Of a DNA stretch of 64,000 nucleotides, positions 26,485-34,561 are shown one piece after another. This DNA is from Gammaproteobacteria bacterium 45_16_T64. GTDB taxonomy: Bacteria > Pseudomonadota > Gammaproteobacteria > Pseudomonadales > Ketobacteraceae. The notes under the pieces were generated by a model that saw nothing but the letters and a program-made list of their open reading frames with translations, made no database searches and was not told the DNA's origin. A program made the translations under genes and the position numbers. Numbering within the stretch: the first letter of the stretch is position 1; each line of letters begins with the position of its first letter. Where the stretch lies: contig MABD01000030.1 of the NCBI GenBank assembly GCA_002162955.1, positions 84,740-148,739 on the forward strand, given 5' to 3'.

Positions 26485-28184
26485 ATATGTCGTTAACAAT
26501 AGCGGGGGTTTATTATAAGAACCTGCTGCTCTCGATTGTTATGTTGCTATTGGTTTCTTGTGCGTCTATTCCTGTCGGTGGGGGAGATCCTACGTCAGGA
26601 AAAGGTGCAAATACATTGATTGTTGAAGACCTTGAGGGTGACGATGAAACGGTTAACACTAATGACAAAAATGACGATGACGTATTCGATAATGAGCAGA
26701 AAAGTATCGATGCAAAGAGGGAGTTATTGCGTGTAGAGCAGGAGCAGCTGAATTCGAGAAAAATTAGTAACGAACCAAGTTTCGACATTTCGGCGGATGA
26801 TGTTCCTGCGGCTGCTTTCTATATGAGTTTAGTTGAGGGTACTGACCTGAATATGGTGGTTCATCCGGATGTGTCTGGTGATATTTCGATACAGTTAAAG
26901 CAAGTCACTTTGAGGGAAACGCTAGATGCAATTCGAGATGTCTATGGCATTGATTATCTGGTGAAGACATACGGTTATCAAATTGTACCACGTGAATTAA
27001 AGAATAAATTGTTTCGCGTGAATTACCTCAATGTTAGTCGTATCGGAAAATCCTCGATGCAGATTAATAGTGGACAGGTAACATTAAGCGAGGAAAATAG
27101 CTCCGGTGATGGCGGTGAATCTTCAAGTGTCAGCAGTAGTTCGAATCAGAGCACGCAAGTTAATACTGAATCAGAAACTGGGTTTTGGAAAAATTTGGAT
27201 TACATTATAAAGACCATCGTTGGGGTTGATGATGGGCGGCGAGTGGTGGTTGACCCTGAGTCAGGTATTGTCGTGGTAAAAGCATACCCTGCAGAGCTAA
27301 AAAGCGTTGAAGAATTTCTTGATAGGGCTGAGCTTAGTTTGAAGAAGCAGGTCGTGATTGAGGCAAAAATCATGGAAGTGGTGTTGAGCGAAGGTTATCA
27401 GGCCGGTGTTCAATGGGATACGTTTGGCTTGGGGTATAATGGAGAGATTCAAAATTCGGACAAGCGAGTTGTTGGGCAAATGACACCTGATACTTTTACC
27501 ACGTTAATCGATAATACCGTGGAAGGGCTCTTTACGCTCGGTTTAAACTACAAAAATTTTAATGCGGTAATTAATCTACTCGAAGCGCATGGCGATGTTA
27601 ATGTACTTTCAAGTCCGAGGATATCTACGGTTAATAACCAAAAGGCGGTTATAAAGGTAGGGACAGATGAGTATTTTGTGACAGATATTTCCAATGAAAC
27701 TACTAGCTCAACGACGACGACGAGTCAGTCGCCGGAAGTCAGCTTGACGCCATTTTTTTCAGGAATTGCCCTCGACGTAACGCCGCATATTGGTGATGAT
27801 GACGAAGTAGTGTTACATGTTCATCCAACGATTACTGAAGTGGAGGAGCGAGTTAAAGATATTGGTATCGGAACCGCTGTTATTTCCCTTCCTCTAGCTT
27901 TTAGTACCATTCGAGAAACAGACAGCATTATTAAAGCTAAGGATGGCCAGGTTGTGGTGATTGGTGGGTTAATGCAAGAAAAAACAACATCAAATAGCGC
28001 TGGTATTCCCTATCTTTCTAATGTCCCCTATTTGGGTGAATTATTTAAACAAAAGAAAGACCTTACGGTGAAAACTGAATTGGTTATCTTGCTAAAGCCA
28101 AAGATTATATCTTCAGATGGCTGGAAGGACGAAGAGGCCTTGATAAGAAAACGTTTCCCGCAATTCTACAGTGACGGTCAATAG
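26481..28184 (+). CDS. mshL: MSHA secretin MshL
   Basis: A 567-residue outer-membrane channel for the pilus. It starts with a lipoprotein signal (IVMLLLVSCASIP, lipobox Cys). Secretin N0/N1 domains follow (FDISADDVPAAAFYMSLVEG, VVHPDVSGDISIQLKQVTLRET), then a Ser-rich linker near residues 205-235 and the secretin core (VVIEAKIMEVVLSEGYQAGVQW, INLLEAHGDVNVLSSPR, VVIGGLMQE, VPYLGELFK, TELVILLKP). GTG 26481 overlaps the mshK stop. In Vibrio mshM and mshN follow; here mshE begins eight bases later. Confidence 0.92.
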   Translation: MNMSLTIAGVYYKNLLLSIVMLLLVSCASIPVGGGDPTSGKGANTLIVEDLEGDDETVNTNDKNDDDVFDNEQKSIDAKRELLRVEQEQLNSRKISNEPSFDISADDVPAAAFYMSLVEGTDLNMVVHPDVSGDISIQLKQVTLRETLDAIRDVYGIDYLVKTYGYQIVPRELKNKLFRVNYLNVSRIGKSSMQINSGQVTLSEENSSGDGGESSSVSSSSNQSTQVNTESETGFWKNLDYIIKTIVGVDDGRRVVVDPESGIVVVKAYPAELKSVEEFLDRAELSLKKQVVIEAKIMEVVLSEGYQAGVQWDTFGLGYNGEIQNSDKRVVGQMTPDTFTTLIDNTVEGLFTLGLNYKNFNAVINLLEAHGDVNVLSSPRISTVNNQKAVIKVGTDEYFVTDISNETTSSTTTTSQSPEVSLTPFFSGIALDVTPHIGDDDEVVLHVHPTITEVEERVKDIGIGTAVISLPLAFSTIRETDSIIKAKDGQVVVIGGLMQEKTTSNSAGIPYLSNVPYLGELFKQKKDLTVKTELVILLKPKIISSDGWKDEEALIRKRFPQFYSDGQ

Positions 28185-28192
28185 GATAGATT

Positions 28193-29908
28193 ATGGCGCA
28201 GGGAAAAGTTAGAGTCGGTGACCTCCTTCTTGCGAAAGGATTGATGACACAAGATCAGCTGATGCAATCTTTGGATGAGCAAAAGCGAACAGGGAATCGG
28301 CTGGGGAAGGTCGTTGTTGATTTAGGGTTTGTTGAAGAAATTCAGTTACTGCAAGCATTGGCCGATCATTTCTCATATCCATTTGTGGATTTGCTCCACT
28401 TTAAACTCAAAAATGATCTAATCCTTGAGTTACCAGAAACACAAGCAAGGCGATATCGCTCGATAATTTTAGCCGAGCAACCAGACGGTTATCTTGTTGG
28501 CATGGGTGATCCGTTAGATTTGTTAGCTATTGATGAATTGCAGCGTCACTTAAAGCGACCGGTACACCCTGCATTTGTTAAAGAAGAAGACCTTCTTAGT
28601 GCACTGGATAGAGTGTATCGTCGACAAGAACAAATTGCCTCCATTGCTACTGAATTAGAGGGTGAGCTAGAAGATAGTGATTTTGACTTGGAAGCCTTAG
28701 CGACATCTTCGGATACTGCTGAGGCACCAGTGGTTCGGTTGTTGCAAAGTATATTTGAGGATGCTGTTCAAGTAAGGGCGTCGGATATTCATATTGAGCC
28801 GGACGAACAAGTTCTGCGTGTGAGGCTGCGAATCGATGGTGAGTTGCAGGAGCAGGTTATGAAAGAAAAGCGTATTGCTTCTGCGCTGGTCTCTCGCCTA
28901 AAAATAATGTCAGGGTTGGATATTTCTGAGAAACGATTGCCGCAAGATGGGCGTTTTAACATAAGGGTATTGGGTAAAAGCATCGATGTTCGACTTTCGA
29001 CTTTACCGGTTCCCTACGGTGAATGTGTCGTTATGCGTTTGCTTGATCAATCTGAAGGTATGCTGTCTATTGATAAGCTGGGCATGCCCGAAAAAATCAC
29101 TAAGCGTTTCCAAAACCTTATCGGCAGGCCAAATGGTATGGTGTTGGTGACGGGGCCAACCGGTAGTGGCAAGACGACTACATTATATTCTGCGCTGTCA
29201 CAACTAAACAAGCCTGAAACCAAAATCATTACCGCTGAAGACCCCATCGAATATCGACTGCCGAGAATTTCCCAAGTTCAAATTAGTGCAAAGATAGGGC
29301 TAACGTTTAGTACGGTATTAAGAACTGCGTTACGACAAGATCCTGATATTATTTTGGTTGGAGAAATGCGAGACCATGAGACGGCTGAAATAGGATTGAG
29401 AGCGGCGATGACAGGGCACATGGTGCTGTCGACGTTACATACTAATGACTCTGTTTCTACTGCAATGCGGCTTATTGATATGGGGTGTGACGCTTATTTG
29501 GTGGCCTCTTCATTGCGGGCGGTTATCGCCCAACGACTCGTAAGAAAAATATGTAAACATTGCCAAGCGCCTTATGAAACTACTCCCCAAGAAAATGCTT
29601 GGCTGAGTCATATTGATGACAGTGCGATTGGGATGGGTTTTGTGCTAGGTCGTGGTTGTCATCATTGCAATAATACTGGGTATTCTGGGCGTATCGGGGT
29701 GTACGAATTACTGGAACTAGACGAACCCATGCTGCAGGCGCTACGGCGTAATGATGCTGCGGAGTTTTCTTCGGCGGCGTCAAAAAACCCCTATTTTCGA
29801 TCATTAGCGCAGTGCGCGTTGGATTATGCCAGGGAGGGGATTACAACCATACAGGAGGTGTTTAAGATTACCGCCTCTCTGGATGATCGCGCGTTGAATG
29901 AGTCATGA
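28193..29908 (+). CDS. mshE: MSHA pilus assembly ATPase MshE
   Basis: 571 residues of the GspE/PilB family. The N-terminal domain (residues about 1-150; MAQGKVRVGDLLLAKGLMT, LGKVVVDLG) is the type that binds c-di-GMP in Vibrio MshE. The ATPase core has Walker A GPTGSGKTTT near residue 320, the Asp box, Walker B IILVGEMRD, and the His box. A zinc site is formed by CKHC (about 455) and CHHC (about 489). It powers pilus extension. The MshE N-domain ligand motif RLGxx(L/V) appears as NRLGKVV, so c-di-GMP control is plausible. It overlaps mshG by ATGA. No retraction ATPase is in the window. Confidence 0.93.
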   Translation: MAQGKVRVGDLLLAKGLMTQDQLMQSLDEQKRTGNRLGKVVVDLGFVEEIQLLQALADHFSYPFVDLLHFKLKNDLILELPETQARRYRSIILAEQPDGYLVGMGDPLDLLAIDELQRHLKRPVHPAFVKEEDLLSALDRVYRRQEQIASIATELEGELEDSDFDLEALATSSDTAEAPVVRLLQSIFEDAVQVRASDIHIEPDEQVLRVRLRIDGELQEQVMKEKRIASALVSRLKIMSGLDISEKRLPQDGRFNIRVLGKSIDVRLSTLPVPYGECVVMRLLDQSEGMLSIDKLGMPEKITKRFQNLIGRPNGMVLVTGPTGSGKTTTLYSALSQLNKPETKIITAEDPIEYRLPRISQVQISAKIGLTFSTVLRTALRQDPDIILVGEMRDHETAEIGLRAAMTGHMVLSTLHTNDSVSTAMRLIDMGCDAYLVASSLRAVIAQRLVRKICKHCQAPYETTPQENAWLSHIDDSAIGMGFVLGRGCHHCNNTGYSGRIGVYELLELDEPMLQALRRNDAAEFSSAASKNPYFRSLAQCALDYAREGITTIQEVFKITASLDDRALNES

Positions 29909-31128
29909 CAGAATATACTTACAAAGGCCGAAGTGCGAGTGGAGAGTCGGTTACTGGAACACTCGATGCACCGACGAGTGATTCGGTGGCGAATCAATTG
30001 GTGGCGAGAAAGATTACACCGATTGAAATTCTAGAGAAAAAGGAGCATACCAGTAGCGACATACAAATTAAGAGTATATTTCCGCCAAAACCACCCACCC
30101 TAAATGATCTCAGTATGTTTTGCCGGCAAATGAAAGCGTTGTCGAAAGCGGGGATCCCCATTGTGCAAGCAATTAGCGGGCTCGCAGAACATGCTCGGTC
30201 CCCTATATTGGCTGATGCCTTAAAAGATATCGTAGTGAGACTATCGACGGGAAGCCCATTGGCGACTTCTTTGGGAGCGCATCCGAATATCTTTTCAGAA
30301 TTATTTATTGGTCTAGTGCATGTTGGCGAAAGCACGGGAAAGCTGGATGATGCCTTCGCCAAATTGATCCATCACTTAGAGATGGAGAGAGAAACCAAAA
30401 GCCGGGTGTCGCAAGCCGTTCGCTATCCCACGATGGTCATGGGATCGATGGTTGTTGCTATGTTCATTATTAACATGTTTGTTATACCTGCTTTCGCCGG
30501 GGTATTTGAGAAATTAGGTGCAGAACTCCCACTACCGACAAAAATACTTATGATAACGTCATCGTTCACAGTCAAGTACTGGTGGTTGATGCTGATTGTT
30601 ATTGTCGGTTCGATTGTTATGTTTCTTCGTTATATAAAAACGGAGAAGGGCGAATATTGGTGGGACAAAAAGAAAATTAAATTACCCATTATTGGACCAA
30701 TTTTCGAAAAAACCGCATTATCTCGATTTACGCGTTCGTTTTCGATGATGTTTGAATCGGGGGTGCCAATCTTACAAAGTTTGGGTATTGTCGAAGGTAC
30801 AGTTGGTAACAAATATATCAGCGGATGTATTGCCGACATGAAGCGAGGGATAGAGCGAGGTGATTCATTGGCGAGAACGGCTGCTGCGACTGAAATGTTT
30901 ACCCCGTTGATTTTACAAATGATATCGGTGGGGGAGGAGACCGGATCTATTGATGCTTTGTTGAATGATGTGTCGGATTTCTACGAAGAAGAAGTCGATT
31001 ACGATTTGAAACAATTGTCGGATTCTATTGAGCCTATCATTCTGGTGGCTCTAGGCGTGATGGTACTAATCCTTGCGTTGGGTGTATTCTTGCCAATGTG
31101 GAATATGGGCTCGGCAATGAAACATTAA
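29905..31128 (+). CDS. mshG: MSHA inner-membrane platform protein MshG
   Basis: A 407-residue PilC/GspF family protein with two T2SSF repeats. The first has FCRQMKALSKAGIPIVQAI and IGLVHVGESTGKLDDAF; the second has FTRSFSMMFESGVPILQSL and MISVGEETGSIDALL. Three TM helices are visible, the last near the C-terminus (IILVALGVMVLILALGVFLP). It forms the platform on which MshE acts. Its start overlaps the mshE stop. It ends the assembly part of the operon; a 124-base AT-rich gap before the pilin genes may hold a promoter. Confidence 0.93.
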   Translation: MTEYTYKGRSASGESVTGTLDAPTSDSVANQLVARKITPIEILEKKEHTSSDIQIKSIFPPKPPTLNDLSMFCRQMKALSKAGIPIVQAISGLAEHARSPILADALKDIVVRLSTGSPLATSLGAHPNIFSELFIGLVHVGESTGKLDDAFAKLIHHLEMERETKSRVSQAVRYPTMVMGSMVVAMFIINMFVIPAFAGVFEKLGAELPLPTKILMITSSFTVKYWWLMLIVIVGSIVMFLRYIKTEKGEYWWDKKKIKLPIIGPIFEKTALSRFTRSFSMMFESGVPILQSLGIVEGTVGNKYISGCIADMKRGIERGDSLARTAAATEMFTPLILQMISVGEETGSIDALLNDVSDFYEEEVDYDLKQLSDSIEPIILVALGVMVLILALGVFLPMWNMGSAMKH

Positions 31129-31252
31129 GTTGACAGAACGAATTGATATAAAGCGTCAAAATAAAGTGTGGTAGGTTTAAAGAGATTAGAAATCGACTAT
31201 AGTTTTATTATAAAGAAACTTAGTTTAGGTTGTAGTAGAGGTTGAAGGTGTT

Positions 31253-31765
31253 TTGAAAAACGTAGTCGGTTTCACTCTAATTGAAATGATGGTGGTAATT
31301 TCTGTTGTTGGTATTCTTGCGGCGGTCGCTCTGCCTCGAATGATGGATACCCATGACAATGCACATCAAGCTGTGGTAGAGGGCGCCGGTGGTGCTTTTG
31401 CTTCTGCAGTCGTGATGGTAAGAAGTCAATGGATTGCAAATGGACAGAGTACGGCAGTGGACTCCGTAACAGGATTTGGCATTGATAATGTCGCAACAAG
31501 TTCAGAAGGATGGCCTACCGATGCAGATCAAGGAAGTGGTTCTAATCACAGTGATGTGATGTCAAGTGCTGATCGGTGTGTGAGAATTTGGGGAGCATTG
31601 CTTGTCGCGAATGCTCCTACAGCTGCAACCAGTTCCGTATCTAGCCCCGATTATTTGGTTGATACAACAGGTGGTAACTGTCGCTATATCTATCAGAATG
31701 AATCGTCGGGAAATAATATTATTTTCGATGCGCGTACTGGTGAGGTAAGTACCAACATTTTATAA
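31253..31765 (+). CDS. Type IV pilin-like protein (MshB-type)
   Basis: A 170-residue prepilin with a class III signal: a six-residue leader MKNVVG, cleavage before FTLIEMMVVISVVGILAAVALP, and Glu at +5. The mature domain has two distal Cys (DRCVRIW, GNCRYIY) likely to form the disulphide loop, and the ending NIIFDARTGEVSTNIL is typical of MSHA-type minor pilins. It starts with TTG following GAAGGTG. By position just before mshA it corresponds to mshB, but no mshF lies before it. Confidence 0.75.
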   Translation: MKNVVGFTLIEMMVVISVVGILAAVALPRMMDTHDNAHQAVVEGAGGAFASAVVMVRSQWIANGQSTAVDSVTGFGIDNVATSSEGWPTDADQGSGSNHSDVMSSADRCVRIWGALLVANAPTAATSSVSSPDYLVDTTGGNCRYIYQNESSGNNIIFDARTGEVSTNIL

Positions 31766-31850
31766 CAACGTACTTGTAAGGTTTATGGATTCTGAATTGA
31801 ATCTTAATTATTAAACAAGACCCATTGATAGCAGTAGAGGAATATCCAAC

Positions 31851-32285
31851 ATGAAAAAGCAACAATCAGGTTTTACCTTAATTGAACTAATTATGGTAAT
31901 CGTTATTTTAGGTATACTCTCTGCTTTCGCATTGCCGAAGTTTGCAGACTTAGGTGGTGATGCGCGGGTGTCCGCGATTAATGGTTTGGCCGGTAGTGCC
32001 AGAGCCAGTTCGGCGATAGTGCATGCGGCATGGCTAGCGGCGGGTAGTACTGGTACTACAGTCACGCTAGAAGGTAGCACAAGTGTGACAACTAATGCGG
32101 CAGGGTACGCAGAGGAGTCCACTGCGGGTATCGCAACAGCGTTAGAGTCTGACGGGTTTTCTTACTCGGCAGGAGGTACGGATAGCTCTGCGGATTATGA
32201 GTTAGGAACCAGCGCCACATGCCATATGATATTCGATGATGATACTGTCCCGCCTACAGTGTCAGTGGACATTTCCTCTTGCTAG
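31851..32285 (+). CDS. mshA: MSHA major pilin MshA
   Basis: A 144-residue prepilin: leader MKKQQSG, cleavage before FTLIELIMVIVILGILSAFALP with Glu at +5, then the MSHA-type block KFADLGGDARVSAINGLAGSARASSAIVHA, which is characteristic of MshA, and a C-terminal Cys pair (SATCHMIF, SSC). It has its own good ribosome-binding site (GAGG seven to eight bases upstream) and an 85-base upstream gap, consistent with higher expression than its neighbours. Confidence 0.9.
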   Translation: MKKQQSGFTLIELIMVIVILGILSAFALPKFADLGGDARVSAINGLAGSARASSAIVHAAWLAAGSTGTTVTLEGSTSVTTNAAGYAEESTAGIATALESDGFSYSAGGTDSSADYELGTSATCHMIFDDDTVPPTVSVDISSC

Positions 32286-32333
32286 ATGAGCAAGAACATA
32301 TAATTGAATATGTTTTTACTTTCTAGAGCCAAT

Positions 32334-32813
32334 ATGGAAAAGCCTGGGGTTAACACTCGAGGCTTTTCGCTTATTGAGCTGATCATGGTGTTGGTCTTGG
32401 TCGGTATTCTTTCAGTAAGTGCCTCAAGTTTATTTTCTACAAAATCTAGCTACGTTACGTTTATTGCAAAGGACCAGTTGATCTCTATGTCCTTGTTGGC
32501 ACAGCAATCAGCGTTGGCGCAACAGAATACTACTATCGTGATGTGTATTATTGAGAGTTCAACAGAATGGACATTTGAGGTTCGAGAAACCAGTTGTAGC
32601 GGTGACCTTTATGTACAATCTATTGTTGATAGAGGTAATGCAAGCTTGACGCAAAATGGCTCGGCGTTTTCTAGTCCGCAGACGATTACTTACAATACTG
32701 CCGCAAGCCTTACCTCTGGCGGTAATATTACCTTTGTGTTTGATGGTGATTATGACAAAACGGTATGCCTAGCATCCACTGGGTACGCCTATGATGAGGC
32801 CTGTCAATCATGA
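32334..32813 (+). CDS. mshC: MSHA minor pilin MshC
   Basis: About 159 residues with a prepilin signal, leader ending in NTRG, then FSLIELIMVLVLVGILSVSAS. The mature part fits MshC/GspH-like minor pilins (ISMSLLAQQSALAQQNTTIVMCII) with Cys pairs CSG and CLAS/CQS. ATG 32334, with AGAG upstream, is preferred over TTG 32304 or ATG 32310 because it gives a normal 10-residue leader. The stop overlaps mshD by ATGA. Confidence 0.83.
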   Translation: MEKPGVNTRGFSLIELIMVLVLVGILSVSASSLFSTKSSYVTFIAKDQLISMSLLAQQSALAQQNTTIVMCIIESSTEWTFEVRETSCSGDLYVQSIVDRGNASLTQNGSAFSSPQTITYNTAASLTSGGNITFVFDGDYDKTVCLASTGYAYDEACQS

Positions 32814-33319
32814 TCGGTAATCAATCCTCTCGAGGGGTGACACTGATTGAATTGGTTATTGCCATTGTGGTGATGGCGGTTGCACTGGAGGCCATGTTGA
32901 GTACGTTTGCCGGTAATGTGAATCGTAGTGCTGACCCGATGTGGAGAAATAAAACCATTAAGATATCTCAAATTTACCTGGATGAAATACTCAGTAAGCG
33001 TTACGACGAAAATACGCCAATTGGTGGTGTGCCTGCAGCAACGATACTCAGTTGTAGTAGCCTTGGGCCTGATACTGCTGAAACCAGTAGTGCGCTTTAT
33101 GATGATGTGGATGATTATCATGGTTATTCCGGTGTGCCGACAGGAACCAGCGGTGCCTTGGACAGTAGCTATTCGAATTATAGCGTTAGCATAACGGTTA
33201 CCTGTGATGGTAGCGGGGCATCGGTAGTGGGGAGTGATAATGCTAAAAAAATTACGCTGGTTGTTACCCCACCTGGACAAAATGCGATAACGTTTTATGC
33301 TTATCGGGCCAATTACTGA
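32810..33319 (+). CDS. mshD: MSHA minor pilin MshD
   Basis: A 169-residue prepilin-like protein whose N-terminal helix is RG-VTLIELVIAIVVMAVALEAML. The residue after the cleaved Gly is Val where Phe is usual, and Glu +5 is kept. The segment IKISQIYLDEILSKRYDENTP matches the MshD/GspI-like pattern. Cys residues CSS and VTC may form a disulphide. It overlaps mshC upstream and mshO by one base downstream. Confidence 0.83.
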   Translation: MIGNQSSRGVTLIELVIAIVVMAVALEAMLSTFAGNVNRSADPMWRNKTIKISQIYLDEILSKRYDENTPIGGVPAATILSCSSLGPDTAETSSALYDDVDDYHGYSGVPTGTSGALDSSYSNYSVSITVTCDGSGASVVGSDNAKKITLVVTPPGQNAITFYAYRANY

Positions 33320-34149
33320 TGTGTCGCCGTCCCAACAAGAAGCTTGTCGGATATTCATCAAACTCCACGTGTAACACCGGTTTTACGCTGATAGAACTGA
33401 TTATTGTGATTGTTGTTATGTCGGCACTCTCTATTGGTTCAGTTCGCTTTATTAGTGATACCACCCAAGGGGTAATAAATGCAGGTGAGAGACAAAGAAT
33501 TGCGTCAATAGGTATTATTGCACTAGAAAAAGTCGCTAGAGAATTACGAGAGGCGTTACCTTATAGTATTCGCGTGGATGGTACGGGTGAATGTATTGAA
33601 TTTGTCCCCGTCACGGGAGGGTCCGAGTATATCTCGATTCCTTTGTTAGCGGGGGCGACTACTCTCAGTGTTATACGTACAGGTTATTCGGCGTCATTGA
33701 ATACGAGCTATGATCGTGTGGCGGTCTACCCTTCCTCTACTGTTGATGTGTATGGATCCGCCGACCCTGGGCCGATTTCGTCTGTGATCAGCACATTACC
33801 GGATGCGTCCCCGATTGAAACCATAACCCTCAGTTCCTCGCATCAGTTCCTGTTAGATTCACCAGAAAGGCGTTTTTTTATTGTACGAGATCCTATTACC
33901 TATTGTTTCTCAGGTGGCTTTCTCTACCGTTATAAAAACTATGGTTTTCAGTCGACGATGGGAACTGGTCGCCCCACTGACTTTTTAACCGGTAGGGAAG
34001 TGGTCGTTAATCAGCTGACCTCTGTGCAGTTTTCGTATCTTAATGCCAGCCTATCGAGAAATGGTGTTGTATCTCTTACGTTAGTTTTGGCCGAAGGTGG
34101 GGATCAGCAGACATTGGATTACGAGGTGATTATTCGTAATGTCCCTTAA
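33319..34149 (+). CDS. mshO: MSHA minor pilin MshO
   Basis: A 276-residue large minor pilin (PilW/GspJ-like). A leader of about 21 residues precedes the cleavage site CNTG / FTLIELIIVIVVMSALSIGSV. The following GERQRIASIGIIALEKVARELREALPYSIRV and CIEFVPVTGG are characteristic of MshO. The C-terminal part is beta-rich (VVSLTLVLAEGGDQQTLDYEV). It overlaps mshD by one base and mshP by 11. Confidence 0.85.
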   Translation: MCRRPNKKLVGYSSNSTCNTGFTLIELIIVIVVMSALSIGSVRFISDTTQGVINAGERQRIASIGIIALEKVARELREALPYSIRVDGTGECIEFVPVTGGSEYISIPLLAGATTLSVIRTGYSASLNTSYDRVAVYPSSTVDVYGSADPGPISSVISTLPDASPIETITLSSSHQFLLDSPERRFFIVRDPITYCFSGGFLYRYKNYGFQSTMGTGRPTDFLTGREVVVNQLTSVQFSYLNASLSRNGVVSLTLVLAEGGDQQTLDYEVIIRNVP

Positions 34150-34561
34150 TCGTAAGAAATACATCATGACCAAGGCTCATCGTGGTTTTGCCTTACCCGT
34201 GGCTATATTTGTGATCACCGTGTTGGGCTTGCTTATCGGTAGTGTTGCGAAAATGAATGAAACAACCAGCGTTGGTTTTGGCCAGGATCTACATTCGATC
34301 TATGCGTTTTATGCAGCAGAATCGGGGATCGATATTGCTTTGGCGAGAGTTTTCCCTGCTGGTGGAACTGGCGCGGTTACCTGTGACAGTAGTACGTATT
34401 CCAGTACGAGCGTGGAGGGGTTGAACAGCTGTGATGTTGCTGTTGAATGCTCTACTTTTAGTAATGGTTCTGATAATTACTATACTTTTACCAGTACCGC
34501 TTCCTGTGGTGCGGGTATTGATGCCGCTCAGCGGGTGATTGAAGTAAGGGCGAAGAACTGA
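34139..34561 (+). CDS. mshP: MSHA biogenesis protein MshP
   Basis: A 140-residue prepilin-like protein similar to PilX/GspK-type minor components. The helix starts AHRG-FALPVAIFVITVLGLLIGSV and lacks the Glu at +5 (an aliphatic residue stands there), as is usual in MshP. FYAAESGIDIALARVFPAGG is diagnostic. Two to four Cys in the mature domain may pair. The inner ATG 34166 (MTKAHRG) gives a shorter leader and is a possible true start. The stop overlaps mshQ. Confidence 0.83.
   Translation: MSLNRKKYIMTKAHRGFALPVAIFVITVLGLLIGSVAKMNETTSVGFGQDLHSIYAFYAAESGIDIALARVFPAGGTGAVTCDSSTYSSTSVEGLNSCDVAVECSTFSNGSDNYYTFTSTASCGAGIDAAQRVIEVRAKN

Noticed and set aside
32804-33361. A 185-codon minus-strand frame opposite mshD
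   Set aside because: His/Arg/Ile-rich shadow of a gene with a clear prepilin signal and coupled starts on the plus strand.
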